Shown here: piece after piece, positions 16,737-25,614 of the stretch
Layout: every line of letters starts with the position of its first letter
How positions within the stretch are numbered: the stretch's first letter is position 1
Assembly (NCBI GenBank): GCA_963676075.2
Contig: CAXXNZ010000013.1
Location: 1-64,000, forward strand
Direction of reading: 5' to 3'
DNA length: 64,000 nt
From: JAHJQZ01 sp963676075
Lineage (GTDB): Bacteria; Pseudomonadota; Alphaproteobacteria; Rhizobiales; Devosiaceae
Notes under the pieces: generated by a model
Told to the model about the DNA's origin: nothing
Seen by the model: the letters and a program-made list of their open reading frames with translations, nothing else
Database searches by the model: none
Translations under genes and position numbers: made by a program

Positions 16737-17501
16737 TCAGGCAGCGCGCCGCATTGGGCCGACATCGACGCGATTGCGTCCCTGCGTCTTGGCTGTGTAA
16801 AGCCGGGTATCGGCAGCCTTGAAGATGTCGGTGAAACTGACTTCGTCATCGAACACGGTGCCGCCGACGCTGACAGAGAGTCGGGCGCCAGGCTCGGCAC
16901 CGGGAACGTCGCTGAGATTGATCGAGGACCGGATGCGTTCGGCAACGGCTGCGGCATCGCGCAGGTCGGCATCGCGCAACAACACGCCGAATTCTTCGCC
17001 GCCGATGCGCCCGATCGTGTCGGTGCGGCGCACGACTCCTCTCAGTTTCTCGGCGATGAACTTGAGCGCCTTGTCGCCGGCATCGTGGCCGTAGGTGTCG
17101 TTGATCGCCTTGAAATGATCTGCATCGATGATCAACAGCGCACCATGCTGACGCGGATCGGACTTGCCGCCGAGATAGTGCACGACTTCGTGGTGGAAGG
17201 CGGTCTTGTTGAGGCATCTGGTCATGCCGTCGCGCTTGGCTCTGAGCTCGAGCCGGCGGGCCCTGAAGGTCAGCGAACGGATCTTGCGGACGAGCAGATA
17301 ATAGACCGGCGTGCCGATGAAAATCGGCGGCACGAGAGAGAAGGCGACCACCCTGGAGATGGATGCGTCAGGGTCGGACAGAAAGAACAGGACTGCATAG
17401 GCAGCGGACCCGGCCATACAAATAAGCGTGATCAGGATGGCCCAGGAAATGGCACTTATCTGTTTTCGTGAATGGGTGGTCTTCAGGAGAGTTCTCATCA
17501 T
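16737..17501 (-). CDS. Diguanylate cyclase (GGDEF) with two transmembrane helices
   Basis: 254 residues. Two hydrophobic segments (about 17-41 and 51-71) anchor a C-terminal GGDEF domain. The active site RIGGEEFGVLL is intact (167-171) and RRTD at 158-161 fits the inhibitory I-site spacing. It should make cyclic di-GMP and be subject to product inhibition. There is no large sensor domain. It is divergent from a YjfB-like gene, which may be a motility link. Confidence 0.92.
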   Translation of the reverse strand: MMRTLLKTTHSRKQISAISWAILITLICMAGSAAYAVLFFLSDPDASISRVVAFSLVPPIFIGTPVYYLLVRKIRSLTFRARRLELRAKRDGMTRCLNKTAFHHEVVHYLGGKSDPRQHGALLIIDADHFKAINDTYGHDAGDKALKFIAEKLRGVVRRTDTIGRIGGEEFGVLLRDADLRDAAAVAERIRSSINLSDVPGAEPGARLSVSVGGTVFDDEVSFTDIFKAADTRLYTAKTQGRNRVDVGPMRRAA

Positions 17502-17661
17502 AGCCCCCGTACGTTTGTCGACCCGGTTCTATCGCGTCAAAAATGAAGGCATGCTTTCCCGGGACCGGGGCAATGGCGGTCAAATCCTAATAAGGCATTA
17601 ATGTTTTGAGGCCATAATAATAGGGCCCAATCTCCGGCGTTCTTCAGATCTGGAGGAGTTT

Positions 17662-17844
17662 ATGGACATCGGTCTTGCCACGTCGATCATGGCAGCCAAA
17701 CAGGGGGCTACCCGTCAGCAGATCGCGACAGCGGTGGTCAAGCAACAGCACGAGATGGACCTCAGTCTGGTCCAGATGCTGACCGACGCCGTCAAGAGCG
17801 CGCCGCCACCCGGCCAGGGCGGTACGGTCGATAAGTCGGCCTGA
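17662..17844 (+). CDS. YjfB-family putative motility protein
   Basis: 60 residues. The start MDIGLATSIMAAK and the amphipathic body with QQHEMDLSLVQMLTDAV match the short YjfB family, annotated as putative motility proteins. A ribosome site (GGAGG) lies just upstream. No other motility gene is in the window; the divergent neighbour is a diguanylate cyclase. The function of the family is not known. Confidence 0.65.
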   Translation: MDIGLATSIMAAKQGATRQQIATAVVKQQHEMDLSLVQMLTDAVKSAPPPGQGGTVDKSA

Positions 17845-17875
17845 CGGCTTTACCCGGCGCCTTGCGCCCCCGGGC

Positions 17876-18550
17876 TCAATTCTTGAGCGAAGCGACCTCG
17901 ACCAGTTTGTCGACGACCTTGCGGCCGTCGTCCGAATTCCATTCGGCCGGCCCCTGAAGGATGGCGATTTCGCAGCCGTCTGCATCGACCAGGACGGTCG
18001 AGGGCAGGCCGAGCGCAACCCCGGTCGACTTGAGCCTGTCGAATGCGCTGAGGGTCGAATCATTGAGCAGTGGCAGATTGGAGAGCTCTTCCTCCTTAAG
18101 GAAGGTTCGGACCTTGTCCATTGCGTCTCCGCCGCTGTCGAGATTGACCGGCACCACCGTGAACACATCGTCGGTATAGGCGGCGGCCAGCGCGTTGAGC
18201 GCCGGCATCTCTTCCCGGCACGGCACGCACCATGTCGCCCAGAAATTGACCAGCAATGGCCGCCCGGCGAAATCCTTCAGCGTCATCGGCCGCCCAGTGT
18301 CATCGACAAAGCTGATGTCGGCGTATGAGCGCCCGGTGCCGGTTGGCGTCAGCGCCGCAAGCTCACCCCCGGCAGCATTGCCCACGGCCTTGGCTTCCTG
18401 CGCGCGAGTCGGACAGCTGGCCGTGACGGGTCCCCCGGCATTGCCGAAATAGGCGACGACCGCTATAGCTAGCGCCGCGCCAGCAACCCCGATGGGCAGC
18501 GGGCGAAACCACCGCCGGTTTCGGGTCGGGCTTTTGTTCTCGTCGGACAC
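17876..18550 (-). CDS. tlpA: TlpA-like thiol:disulfide oxidoreductase
   Basis: 224 residues. An N-terminal signal anchor (about 18-36) leads to a periplasmic thioredoxin fold with VNFWATWCVPCREEMPAL (Cys108, Cys111) and the cis-Pro block ALGLPSTVLVD. TlpA-type proteins reduce copper sites or thiols for cytochrome oxidase assembly. It is divergent from argH, the arrangement commonly seen in rhizobial relatives (established knowledge). Confidence 0.9.
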   Translation of the reverse strand: MSDENKSPTRNRRWFRPLPIGVAGAALAIAVVAYFGNAGGPVTASCPTRAQEAKAVGNAAGGELAALTPTGTGRSYADISFVDDTGRPMTLKDFAGRPLLVNFWATWCVPCREEMPALNALAAAYTDDVFTVVPVNLDSGGDAMDKVRTFLKEEELSNLPLLNDSTLSAFDRLKSTGVALGLPSTVLVDADGCEIAILQGPAEWNSDDGRKVVDKLVEVASLKN

Positions 18551-18582
18551 GGCAGGCTCCAGTTTCAGCCAAGAGTAGAAAA

Positions 18583-19962
18583 ATGAGCAATCGCATGTGG
18601 GGCGGTCGGTTCGCCTCTGGACCCGACGCCGTCATGGAGGAAATCAACGCCTCGATCGAATTCGACAAGCGTTTGTACCGCCAGGATATCGCCGGCTCCA
18701 TCGCCCATGCAACCATGCTGGCCACGACAGGGATTCTGAGCGAGGCCGACAAGGATGACATCATCGCCGGCCTCGAACAGGTTCGTGGCGAGATAGAGGC
18801 GGGCACGTTCACCTTTTCGCGGGCGCTCGAAGACATCCACATGAATGTCGAGGCGCGCCTCAAGGACATTATCGGCGACGCCGCCGGGCGGTTGCACACC
18901 GCCCGCTCGCGCAACGATCAGGTGGCGACCGATTTCAAGCTCTATGTCCGCGACGCCATCGATGCGCTCATCCCCCAGATCGAGGCACTGCAAAAAGCGC
19001 TTTTGGCGCGAGCCGAGGAGGAAGCCGACACCATTCTGCCCGGCTTCACCCATCTGCAGAATGCCCAGCCGGTCAGCCTCGGCCATCATCTTCTCGCCTA
19101 TGTCGAAATGCTCGGACGCGATGCCGGACGGCTTGCCGACGCCCGCAAGCGCCTTAACGAGAGCCCGCTCGGTTCGGCGGCGCTGGCCGGTACGCCCTAT
19201 CCGATTGATCGCGACATGACGGCGAAGGCCCTCGGTTTTGATCGTCCGACGGCCAATTCGCTCGATGCCGTCGCCGATCGCGACTTCATCCTCGAAACCC
19301 TGTCGGCCGCCAGCATTTCAGCCATGCATCTATCTCGTTTCGCCGAGGAACTGGTGATCTGGTCGTCGGCCCAGTTCGGTTTCGTCAGGCTGTCCGACAA
19401 GTTCTCGACCGGCTCCTCGATTATGCCGCAAAAGCGCAATCCGGACGCCGCCGAACTGGTGCGCGCCAAGGTCGGGCGTATCATCGGCGCGCTCAATTCG
19501 CTGCTCATCGTCATGAAGGGCCTGCCGCTGGCCTATTCCAAGGACATGCAAGAGGACAAGGAAGTCGCCTTCGACGCGCTCGATGCCTTCGGCCTGGCGC
19601 TGGCGGCGATGACCGGCATGGTCGCCGACCTGAGCTTCAACCATGAGCGCATGCGCGCCTCGGCGGAAGCCGGGTTTTCGACGGCCACCGATCTTGCCGA
19701 CTGGCTGGTGCGCGAGGCCAATATCCCGTTCCGCGATGCCCACCACATCACTGGCCATGCCGTGGCGCTGGCCGAACAGAAGGGCTGTGGGCTCGACGGA
19801 TTGACCATCGAAGACCTGAAGCTCCTCGATCCGCGGCTTGACAGCCGCGTTCACAAGGTTCTGACGGTCGAAGCCTCCGTCGCCTCGCGCAAGAGCTATG
19901 GTGGCACCGCACCCGACAACGTCAGGGCCCAGATCGCGCGCTGGAAACAGGCGCTGGGCTAG
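18583..19962 (+). CDS. argH: Argininosuccinate lyase
   Basis: 459 residues, the usual length. The start MSNRMWGGRFASGPD is diagnostic, and the fumarase/aspartase signature GSSIMPQKRNPD is intact, as is HTARSRNDQVATDFKLY. It cleaves argininosuccinate to arginine and fumarate in the last step of arginine synthesis. It is preceded by the divergent tlpA gene with only 32 bases between starts and followed 41 bases later by a HAD phosphatase gene. Confidence 0.98.
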   Translation: MSNRMWGGRFASGPDAVMEEINASIEFDKRLYRQDIAGSIAHATMLATTGILSEADKDDIIAGLEQVRGEIEAGTFTFSRALEDIHMNVEARLKDIIGDAAGRLHTARSRNDQVATDFKLYVRDAIDALIPQIEALQKALLARAEEEADTILPGFTHLQNAQPVSLGHHLLAYVEMLGRDAGRLADARKRLNESPLGSAALAGTPYPIDRDMTAKALGFDRPTANSLDAVADRDFILETLSAASISAMHLSRFAEELVIWSSAQFGFVRLSDKFSTGSSIMPQKRNPDAAELVRAKVGRIIGALNSLLIVMKGLPLAYSKDMQEDKEVAFDALDAFGLALAAMTGMVADLSFNHERMRASAEAGFSTATDLADWLVREANIPFRDAHHITGHAVALAEQKGCGLDGLTIEDLKLLDPRLDSRVHKVLTVEASVASRKSYGGTAPDNVRAQIARWKQALG

Positions 19963-20003
19963 TCCGCGTCACAACGTGATTTCCGAAGAATGATTGGACG
20001 ATA

Positions 20004-20696
20004 ATGCCGATAGCTCCGTCAGATGGTGTTCTGCTCGATATGGACGGAACGCTGCTCGATACCGAGACCGTCTATCATTCGAGCACGATAGCCGTGCTGG
20101 AAACGCTCGGCTATCCGGATGCCGAGGACACATGCCAGGCGATGATCGGCGTGCCCGGCCCACAATGCGAGGAACTGCTGCTCGATCGCTATGGCGCAGC
20201 CTTCCCGGTCTCGGAATTCACCCGCTCGTTTTCCGATGCCAGCGACAGGTTGTTCGAAAAGGGCATTCCCCTTAAACTTGGCGCGGCTGATCTGCTTGAG
20301 GCTCTTGCTGCGGCGCAGTGCCTGCGGGCGATCGTCACCTCGTCTTCGCGGCGCACTGCTGAGCGGCATCTTGCTCAGGCCGGCATTCGCGCCCATTTCG
20401 ACGTGATCGTTACCAATGACGATGTCAAAAGGGGCAAGCCGTCGCCGGACCTTTATCTTCTGGCGGCGCAAAAGCTCGGTCTCGAACCGGGGCGGTGCCT
20501 GGCTGTCGAGGATTCCAACCCAGGTGTCATGGCCGCTCATGCCGCCGGCGTCCCGGCCATCATGGTGCCCGACATTCTTGAGCCACGACCCGATGTCAGG
20601 AAAATGTGCAGTGCCATCATGGCCGACCTGACCGAAGTGTTGGCGCTGCTGCACGGCAATGGAAGCTTGTCGGCTCGGATAGCGCCGGTGTCTTAG
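20004..20696 (+). CDS. HAD-superfamily hydrolase (subfamily IA)
   Basis: 230 residues. Motif I is LLDMDGTLLDT, motif II is VTSSSR, motif III is KRGKPSPDLY and motif IV is VEDSNPGVMAA, with a small helical cap between motifs I and II. It is most like beta-phosphoglucomutase or sugar-phosphate phosphatases. Substrate unknown. It is likely in the same transcript as argH, 41 bases upstream. Confidence 0.9.
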   Translation: MPIAPSDGVLLDMDGTLLDTETVYHSSTIAVLETLGYPDAEDTCQAMIGVPGPQCEELLLDRYGAAFPVSEFTRSFSDASDRLFEKGIPLKLGAADLLEALAAAQCLRAIVTSSSRRTAERHLAQAGIRAHFDVIVTNDDVKRGKPSPDLYLLAAQKLGLEPGRCLAVEDSNPGVMAAHAAGVPAIMVPDILEPRPDVRKMCSAIMADLTEVLALLHGNGSLSARIAPVS

Positions 20697-20750
20697 AACG
20701 CTTTCAGCAAAAATGGATACCGGTTTTGTGCTTCGAAAACGCGACAAAAC
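20697..20750. repeat. Interspersed intergenic repeat, copy 3
   Basis: Core CTTTCAGCAAAAATGGATACCGGTTTTG followed by CGAAAACGCGACAAAA, the same family as 4526-4595. It is directly followed by a hairpin with TTTCAC/GTGAAA arms. Confidence 0.7.
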
Positions 20751-20756
20751 AGGAAG

Positions 20757-20799
20757 CTAGGTCATTTCACTGAATAGCGGAAACGGTGAAATGATCTAG
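20757..20799. repeat. Imperfect hairpin following the interspersed repeat
   Basis: Arms CTAGGTCATTTCAC and GTGAAATGATCTAG pair over 14 bases with one G:T, around a 15-base loop. The TTTCAC/GTGAAA arms recur in the hairpin at 49547-49583. Confidence 0.6.
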
Positions 20800-20924
20800 G
20801 ACCGCCTGAATACGACCGATTTGCCCGGATGCCCTCCACCAGCTCTTAACGCTCGAACGGCAATATCCGTTTGGTGAAAGTCTAGGCTCGCGCGGGTCGT
20901 TGTCGCTGGCAGTCGGAGGATTGC

Positions 20925-21422
20925 ATGGCTGACGATGTTCGAAAAAGCATACGAGAACACCTGTGGTTATTGGGGCTTGCGGCGGCCTGCCTGATCGTCG
21001 GCTATCTGGGTCTCGCCGTGGGCAATGATTGGTCTTCCCTCCAGGATGCGCTCAATCGCAACGGTGTATCGGGTTCGGCCGCGATCATTGCGCTCGAATG
21101 CAGCGCGAAACCTAATGCAGGCGGTGCCGCTTACGGCGGAGAGCCTGATTTTGTACCTGATTGTCACGCGACCTATCAGTTTGCTGATCGGAGCGGAGTG
21201 GTTCGCCAGCAGACAAAATCGATCACTGAGGCGTTTCATCGTCGGCTGGCGGTTGGCGACCACATTCCAGTGACTTATCTGCCCGAAGACCCGACGATCA
21301 GCAGGATCGAAGCTAGCGGGCCGGCGTCCAAAAGCATGCTGCTTCAAACCACGGGCGCGATCATCGGCGTTTTCGGTCTCCTCCTCGTTTTTGCCTTTTG
21401 GCACCGGGTTCGACCAATTTAG
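20925..21422 (+). CDS. DUF3592-like membrane protein
   Basis: 165 residues with two hydrophobic helices (about 13-31 and 137-159) around an extracytoplasmic domain. The domain has TYQFADRSGVVRQQ and GDHIPVTYLPEDPTISRIE, which resemble DUF3592 proteins. Two cysteines in the domain (ALECSAK and PDCHATY) could form a disulfide. Preceded by a GGAGG site. Function unknown; the neighbours give no hint. Confidence 0.65.
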   Translation: MADDVRKSIREHLWLLGLAAACLIVGYLGLAVGNDWSSLQDALNRNGVSGSAAIIALECSAKPNAGGAAYGGEPDFVPDCHATYQFADRSGVVRQQTKSITEAFHRRLAVGDHIPVTYLPEDPTISRIEASGPASKSMLLQTTGAIIGVFGLLLVFAFWHRVRPI

Positions 21423-21439
21423 AAGACCGTCGGGCCGCG

Positions 21440-22162
21440 TCAGCCATTGAGCAACGCCAGCAGCGGCGGCACCAGGAACGAGGTCAAAACGGCATTGAGC
21501 CCCATGGCGATGCCGGCAAAGGTGCCGGCAACCGGATCGACTGCGAAGGCGCGGGCGGTGCCGATGCCGTGCGAGGCCAATCCGGCGGCAAAGCCGCGTG
21601 CCGCGTAATCCCTGATCCGCAAGACATTCATCAGCGGCGTGACGATGATGGCGCCGAAGATGCCGGTCAGGATGACCAGGATCGCAGTCAGCGCCGGCGT
21701 GCCGCCGGTCTGTTCGGATATGCCCATGGCAACGGCGGCCGTCACCGATTTCGGCGCCAGCGAGACCGCCATGGTGTCTGGCAACCCGGTGAGATGCGCC
21801 AGGACCAGCACCGAGACGATGGCGGTGGTCGCGCCGACCACAAGCGCCGCAACGAGCGGCAGGAAGCGGCGCATCACCAGGTCGAAATTGCGCGCCAGCG
21901 GTACGGCAATGGCGACCGTGGCCGGTCCGAGCAGGAAGTGGATGAACTGGGCGCCTTCGAAATAGGTGGCATAGTCGGTGCCGGTTGACATCAGCACCGC
22001 GCCGATGACGAAGACCGAGACGAGCACGGGGTTGAGAAACGGATTGTGTCCGGACCACCGGACCAGGGTCTCGGCGCCGATCCACACCCCGAGCGTCAGC
22101 GTCAGCCACAACAGCGGCGTTGTCGACAAATAGACCCAGAGAGCGAAGGGCGAACTGGTCAT
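21440..22162 (-). CDS. lrgB: LrgB/CidB family membrane protein
   Basis: 240 residues and about seven hydrophobic segments. The block SLAPKSVTAAVAMGISEQTGG and ASHGIGTARAFA are LrgB hallmarks. With LrgA it forms a holin-like or plastidic-glycolate-transporter-like system; in bacteria it has been tied to cell lysis control and to glycolate or pyruvate export. The ATG overlaps the lrgA stop as ATGA. Confidence 0.93.
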   Translation of the reverse strand: MTSSPFALWVYLSTTPLLWLTLTLGVWIGAETLVRWSGHNPFLNPVLVSVFVIGAVLMSTGTDYATYFEGAQFIHFLLGPATVAIAVPLARNFDLVMRRFLPLVAALVVGATTAIVSVLVLAHLTGLPDTMAVSLAPKSVTAAVAMGISEQTGGTPALTAILVILTGIFGAIIVTPLMNVLRIRDYAARGFAAGLASHGIGTARAFAVDPVAGTFAGIAMGLNAVLTSFLVPPLLALLNG

Positions 22163-22527
22163 GCCTTTTTGTCCATCAGGCCCGAGATGAAAACGAAGGT
22201 GCCGACGGTCACGGCCATGGTCAAAACGGTCGAGACGACGAGGATGAGGGCAATCGCCGGCCAATAGGTCCCGAGGATCCCTAATTGTCTGATGACACCG
22301 ACTCCGGCCGGCACGAACAGGATGCCCAAAATGCCGAGAATGCCATCGGCTGCGAGGTCGGCGAAAACCGGTCGCGCGCCATTGAGCCGGGCGGCGATAA
22401 CGAGATACGCGGTCAGCAGCACGAGCCCGGTGACCGGGCCGGGCACGGGCAGACCTGTAAGCCGGCTGATCAGCTCGCCAAGAAGTTGGAACCCGAGAAG
22501 CGCTGCCAGCGCCCGAATAAGGGGCAT
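22159..22527 (-). CDS. lrgA: LrgA/CidA family holin-like protein
   Basis: 122 residues with four hydrophobic helices. QLLGELISRLTGLPVPGPVTGLVLL and ILFVPAGVGVI are the family signatures. I use the ATG at 22527 (MPLIRALAALLGF). It is coupled to lrgB by an ATGA overlap and lies 22 bases after cpdR, so it may be in the same transcript. Confidence 0.92.
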   Translation of the reverse strand: MPLIRALAALLGFQLLGELISRLTGLPVPGPVTGLVLLTAYLVIAARLNGARPVFADLAADGILGILGILFVPAGVGVIRQLGILGTYWPAIALILVVSTVLTMAVTVGTFVFISGLMDKKA

Positions 22528-22549
22528 GGCCCTTTGTCTCCGGACGGTG

Positions 22550-22960
22550 TCAGCGACCGAGCCCGGACACGGCCAAAGGCACGATCTCCGCCGGCCTTCC
22601 GCTGAGCGCCTCGTCGACCTTGTCGATAAGGATGTCGAGCGTGAACGGCTTGGAGATGACATCGTGGATCAGCGCATCGAGTCCGTGCGCCCGTTCCTGC
22701 TGGTCGGCAAACCCCGTCATCAGCAAAATCTTGAGGTCTGGATATTGCGCGGCGGAATCGAGCGCCAGCGCGATGCCGTCCATCACCGGCATGCGGATAT
22801 CGGACAATAGTAGCTCGAATTCGCCGGCGGCGTCTGCCAGAGCCTCGGCGGCAAGTCCGCCATCCGAGGCCTCGGTGACGGTGTGGCCCTTGAGGGTCAG
22901 CGCGCGTGCCACGAAAGCCCTGACCACTTCTTCGTCCTCGGCCACGAGAATACGCGCCAT
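22550..22960 (-). CDS. cpdR: CpdR-like single-domain response regulator
   Basis: A 136-residue receiver domain with no output domain. It has the acidic pocket ILVAEDEEVV, phospho-acceptor Asp54 in LLSDIRMPVMDGIALAL, and Lys104 in DVISKPF. The sequence closely follows CpdR of Caulobacter and rhizobia, which, unphosphorylated, brings substrates to ClpXP at the cell pole during the cell cycle. The start overlaps the stop of the upstream zinc-ribbon gene (TAATG), so expression is coupled to it. ftsEX lie just beyond, a cell-division context. Confidence 0.9.
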   Translation of the reverse strand: MARILVAEDEEVVRAFVARALTLKGHTVTEASDGGLAAEALADAAGEFELLLSDIRMPVMDGIALALDSAAQYPDLKILLMTGFADQQERAHGLDALIHDVISKPFTLDILIDKVDEALSGRPAEIVPLAVSGLGR

Positions 22961-23865
22961 TACCTAGCTCCTTGACTGGTCGGTGTTGTGGAAGACCCTT
23001 GCTGAGAGGTGTTCGATGAGCCGAAAACCAGCCGCACATGGGCGGCATCGGTGGGGGCCGATGTCAGTTGGGTCTCGAAGGCGACAATATCGCCGGGGGA
23101 AATGTTGGCAACCGGAGCGCTCGCCGTCCATTCGTAGATCGGTTTGTCTTCGGCATTGAGAATGGACACCAGCACCGGCGGCACCCGCACGGTGTGATCG
23201 ACGATGGACCGGATATTGGCGGTGATGATCGTCACATCGTCGCCGTCGCGCAGCGTCCTGAGCGTTTCGACCTTGGTGAAGATCAATCCGTAGATGTTCA
23301 CATCGATCCCGACCATCGCATAAAGCCCGCCGAGATTCGGATAGGCCCGGACGATGTCGGTGCGGAAGGCATAACCTCCGCCAACGATCGCGGCGAGCAT
23401 CAGCAGGGACAGAACGCGGGCGGCGCGTCGGAGGCGGGCGAGCGGCAGACGCGAGACATGCTTTTGCTGCCGGCGATGCATGTCGCGGCGGCGGCGGCTG
23501 AGAAGCCGGTGGTCGAGCTTGCCGGTCTGTTCGTCGACCATGTCCTCGATGCTCTCGTCCTCCGGCTCGTCGTCCTCGGCGTCTGCCAGCACCTTTTCTT
23601 CCTCGGCGGCAAAGGCCTTGTCGAGCTCGGACTCGGCGTCGGCTCCAAACAGCCGGTCACGATTGGCTGCTTCGGCTGGTGACTCGTCCATGTCGGTATC
23701 GGTGCCCCCGACGATGCGCGGCTTGGGCACGGTCTCGATAGGCTCGGGCGCAGTCGCCTTCCACGAACGGTGGCAGTTGGCGCATTGCACCTTGCGACCG
23801 GTGGCGCCAATGGCCTGGTCGGCCACCTCGTATTTGGTGCTGCAATTTGGACAGGTGATGATCAT
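22960..23865 (-). CDS. MJ0042-type zinc-ribbon membrane protein (DUF3426-like)
   Basis: 301 residues. The N-terminus MIITCPNCSTKYEVADQAIG ... VQCANC holds four Cys (5, 8, 28, 31) of an MJ0042 zinc ribbon. A long acidic linker with many Glu/Asp (about 60-115) and a basic stretch precede one membrane helix (about 150-170), then a beta-rich C-terminal domain with periplasmic features. The gene is divergent from ftsE in many Hyphomicrobiales (established knowledge). Function unknown; coupled to cpdR by an overlapping TAATG. Confidence 0.85.
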   Translation of the reverse strand: MIITCPNCSTKYEVADQAIGATGRKVQCANCHRSWKATAPEPIETVPKPRIVGGTDTDMDESPAEAANRDRLFGADAESELDKAFAAEEEKVLADAEDDEPEDESIEDMVDEQTGKLDHRLLSRRRRDMHRRQQKHVSRLPLARLRRAARVLSLLMLAAIVGGGYAFRTDIVRAYPNLGGLYAMVGIDVNIYGLIFTKVETLRTLRDGDDVTIITANIRSIVDHTVRVPPVLVSILNAEDKPIYEWTASAPVANISPGDIVAFETQLTSAPTDAAHVRLVFGSSNTSQQGSSTTPTSQGAR

Positions 23866-23993
23866 TGCGGCGGACCGGTTGAGTCGTCGCCCGAATATTG
23901 CGCGTGAAACTTAACACACCTGAAACGCTGGGGCCGGTTGGGCCGGTCTTGATATGCTATTTTCGCTCCGAAGCTGATTCGGAGAGTTGCGGC

Positions 23994-24653
23994 GTGATCG
24001 AATTCGACCAAGTGGGTCTGAGCTATGGAGATGGCCCGCCCGTTCTCAAGAACCTGAGTTTTGCCATCGCGCCGGGCTCGTTCCATTTCCTGACCGGGCC
24101 GTCCGGCTCGGGCAAGACCTCGCTTTTGCGTCTGCTGTTGTTGTCGCGCCGGCCGAGCACTGGCCAGATCACCATGTTCGGTGACGACACGACCGGCCTG
24201 TCGGGCGACAAGCTGCTGGCGATCCGGCGCCGGATTGGCATCGTTTTCCAGGAATTCCGCCTGCTCGATCACCTGACCACGTTCGAGAACGTCGCCCTGC
24301 CGCTGAGGGTTCAGGGTCTGCCTGATTCGGCCTATCGCGAGAACGTCACCGAACTGCTCGACTGGGTGGGCCTCGGCAAGCGCATGGATGCCTTGCCGGA
24401 GCTGCTTTCGGGCGGGGAGAAACAGCGCGCCGCCATCGCCCGGGCGGTGATCTCCAAGCCGGAACTGCTGCTTGCCGACGAACCGACGGGCAATGTCGAT
24501 CCCGACCTTTCCGAGCGGCTGATGCATCTGTTCGCCGAGCTCAACAAGATGGGCACCACAGTGCTTGTCGCAACCCACGAGACGGCGCTGCTCGACAAGT
24601 TCGCGGTGCCGCGCATGATCCTCACCAATGGCGAGGTGCGTTTTGATGACTGA
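23994..24653 (+). CDS. ftsE: Cell division ATP-binding protein FtsE
   Basis: About 219 residues, the normal FtsE size. Walker A is GPSGSGKTS, the signature is LLSGGEKQRAAIARAV and Walker B is LLLADEPTGNVDP. With FtsX it links the Z-ring to periplasmic peptidoglycan hydrolases. I start at the GTG (23994) after CGGAGAG, giving MIEFDQVGLSYG; the reading frame stays open further upstream but without a ribosome site. It overlaps ftsX by 8 bases. Confidence 0.93.
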   Translation: MIEFDQVGLSYGDGPPVLKNLSFAIAPGSFHFLTGPSGSGKTSLLRLLLLSRRPSTGQITMFGDDTTGLSGDKLLAIRRRIGIVFQEFRLLDHLTTFENVALPLRVQGLPDSAYRENVTELLDWVGLGKRMDALPELLSGGEKQRAAIARAVISKPELLLADEPTGNVDPDLSERLMHLFAELNKMGTTVLVATHETALLDKFAVPRMILTNGEVRFDD

Positions 24654-25578
24654 TGCTCCCGGGATCGAAGACACCGAAACCGCCAAACCGGCGCCGATCG
24701 TGCCCGTGGCCTCGGTTGCCGGACGGACGCTGATGCTTCTTGTGACCATCATGACCTTCCTGAGCTGCCTGACGGTCGGCTCGGTCGTGCTCATCCAGAA
24801 ATCGGCGGTCGGCTGGTCGGCCGACGTCGGGCGCGAGGTCACCATTGAACTGCGCCAGGTAACGGGCGAGGTGATGGAGTCCAATGTGCGCACGGCCATC
24901 GCGCTGGCCGAGAGCGTGCCGGGCGTCGGGCGGGCACGGGCGCTGTCGCATGACGAGGTCAAGGGCCTGCTTGCCCCCTGGCTTGGCCAGGGGCTCGAAC
25001 TCGACAATCTGAAACTGCCCGAACTCATCGTCGTCGAGATCGCCGAGCCGAATAACCTCGACATCGGCATGCTCAACAAGGCCGTTTCGACCATTCCGGG
25101 CGCGAGTCTCGACACCCACGCCGCCTGGCGCCAGCAGCTCAACGTCATGGCCGGCACGATCGTGGTGTCAGGCCTGCTGGTGCTCGGGCTGATCCTTGTC
25201 GCCACCATCCTCGCCGTTGTCTTTGCCACGCGCGGAACCATGGCATCGAGCCGCGACATCGTCGATGTCCTGCATTTCATCGGCGCCTCGAACCGGTTTA
25301 TCGCCGACGAATTTCAGCGGCGATTCCTGACCATCGGCGTCACCGGGGGCCTGTTTGGTGGGCTCGGGGCCATCGCCTTCTTCCTTGTCGCGGGCCTTGT
25401 GGTGTCCACCGTCCTGCCGAGCCAGTCCTCGGCACAGCTCGGTGCGTTGTTCGGCCGCTTCGCCCTTGGGCTTGACGGCATCGTCGCCATCCTTTTCATC
25501 GTGCCGGTGGTCGGCGCTTTGACAGCCCTGACCTCGCGCATGACGGTCAGGCGGTTCCTGTCGCAGATCAGTTCCTGA
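24646..25578 (+). CDS. ftsX: Cell division protein FtsX
   Basis: About 310 residues. The cytoplasmic N-terminus leads to a first membrane helix (about 28-50), then a periplasmic domain, then three more helices from about 165 on, with HFIGASNRFIADEFQRRF before the last pair, as in FtsX permeases. The ATG at 24646 lies within the end of ftsE. It should activate a periplasmic amidase or other hydrolase at the septum. plsC follows. Confidence 0.9.
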   Translation: MTDAPGIEDTETAKPAPIVPVASVAGRTLMLLVTIMTFLSCLTVGSVVLIQKSAVGWSADVGREVTIELRQVTGEVMESNVRTAIALAESVPGVGRARALSHDEVKGLLAPWLGQGLELDNLKLPELIVVEIAEPNNLDIGMLNKAVSTIPGASLDTHAAWRQQLNVMAGTIVVSGLLVLGLILVATILAVVFATRGTMASSRDIVDVLHFIGASNRFIADEFQRRFLTIGVTGGLFGGLGAIAFFLVAGLVVSTVLPSQSSAQLGALFGRFALGLDGIVAILFIVPVVGALTALTSRMTVRRFLSQISS

Positions 25579-25614
25579 CGCGGCGCGCGCCGCGCGGAGA
25601 GGGAGTGGGACGAG

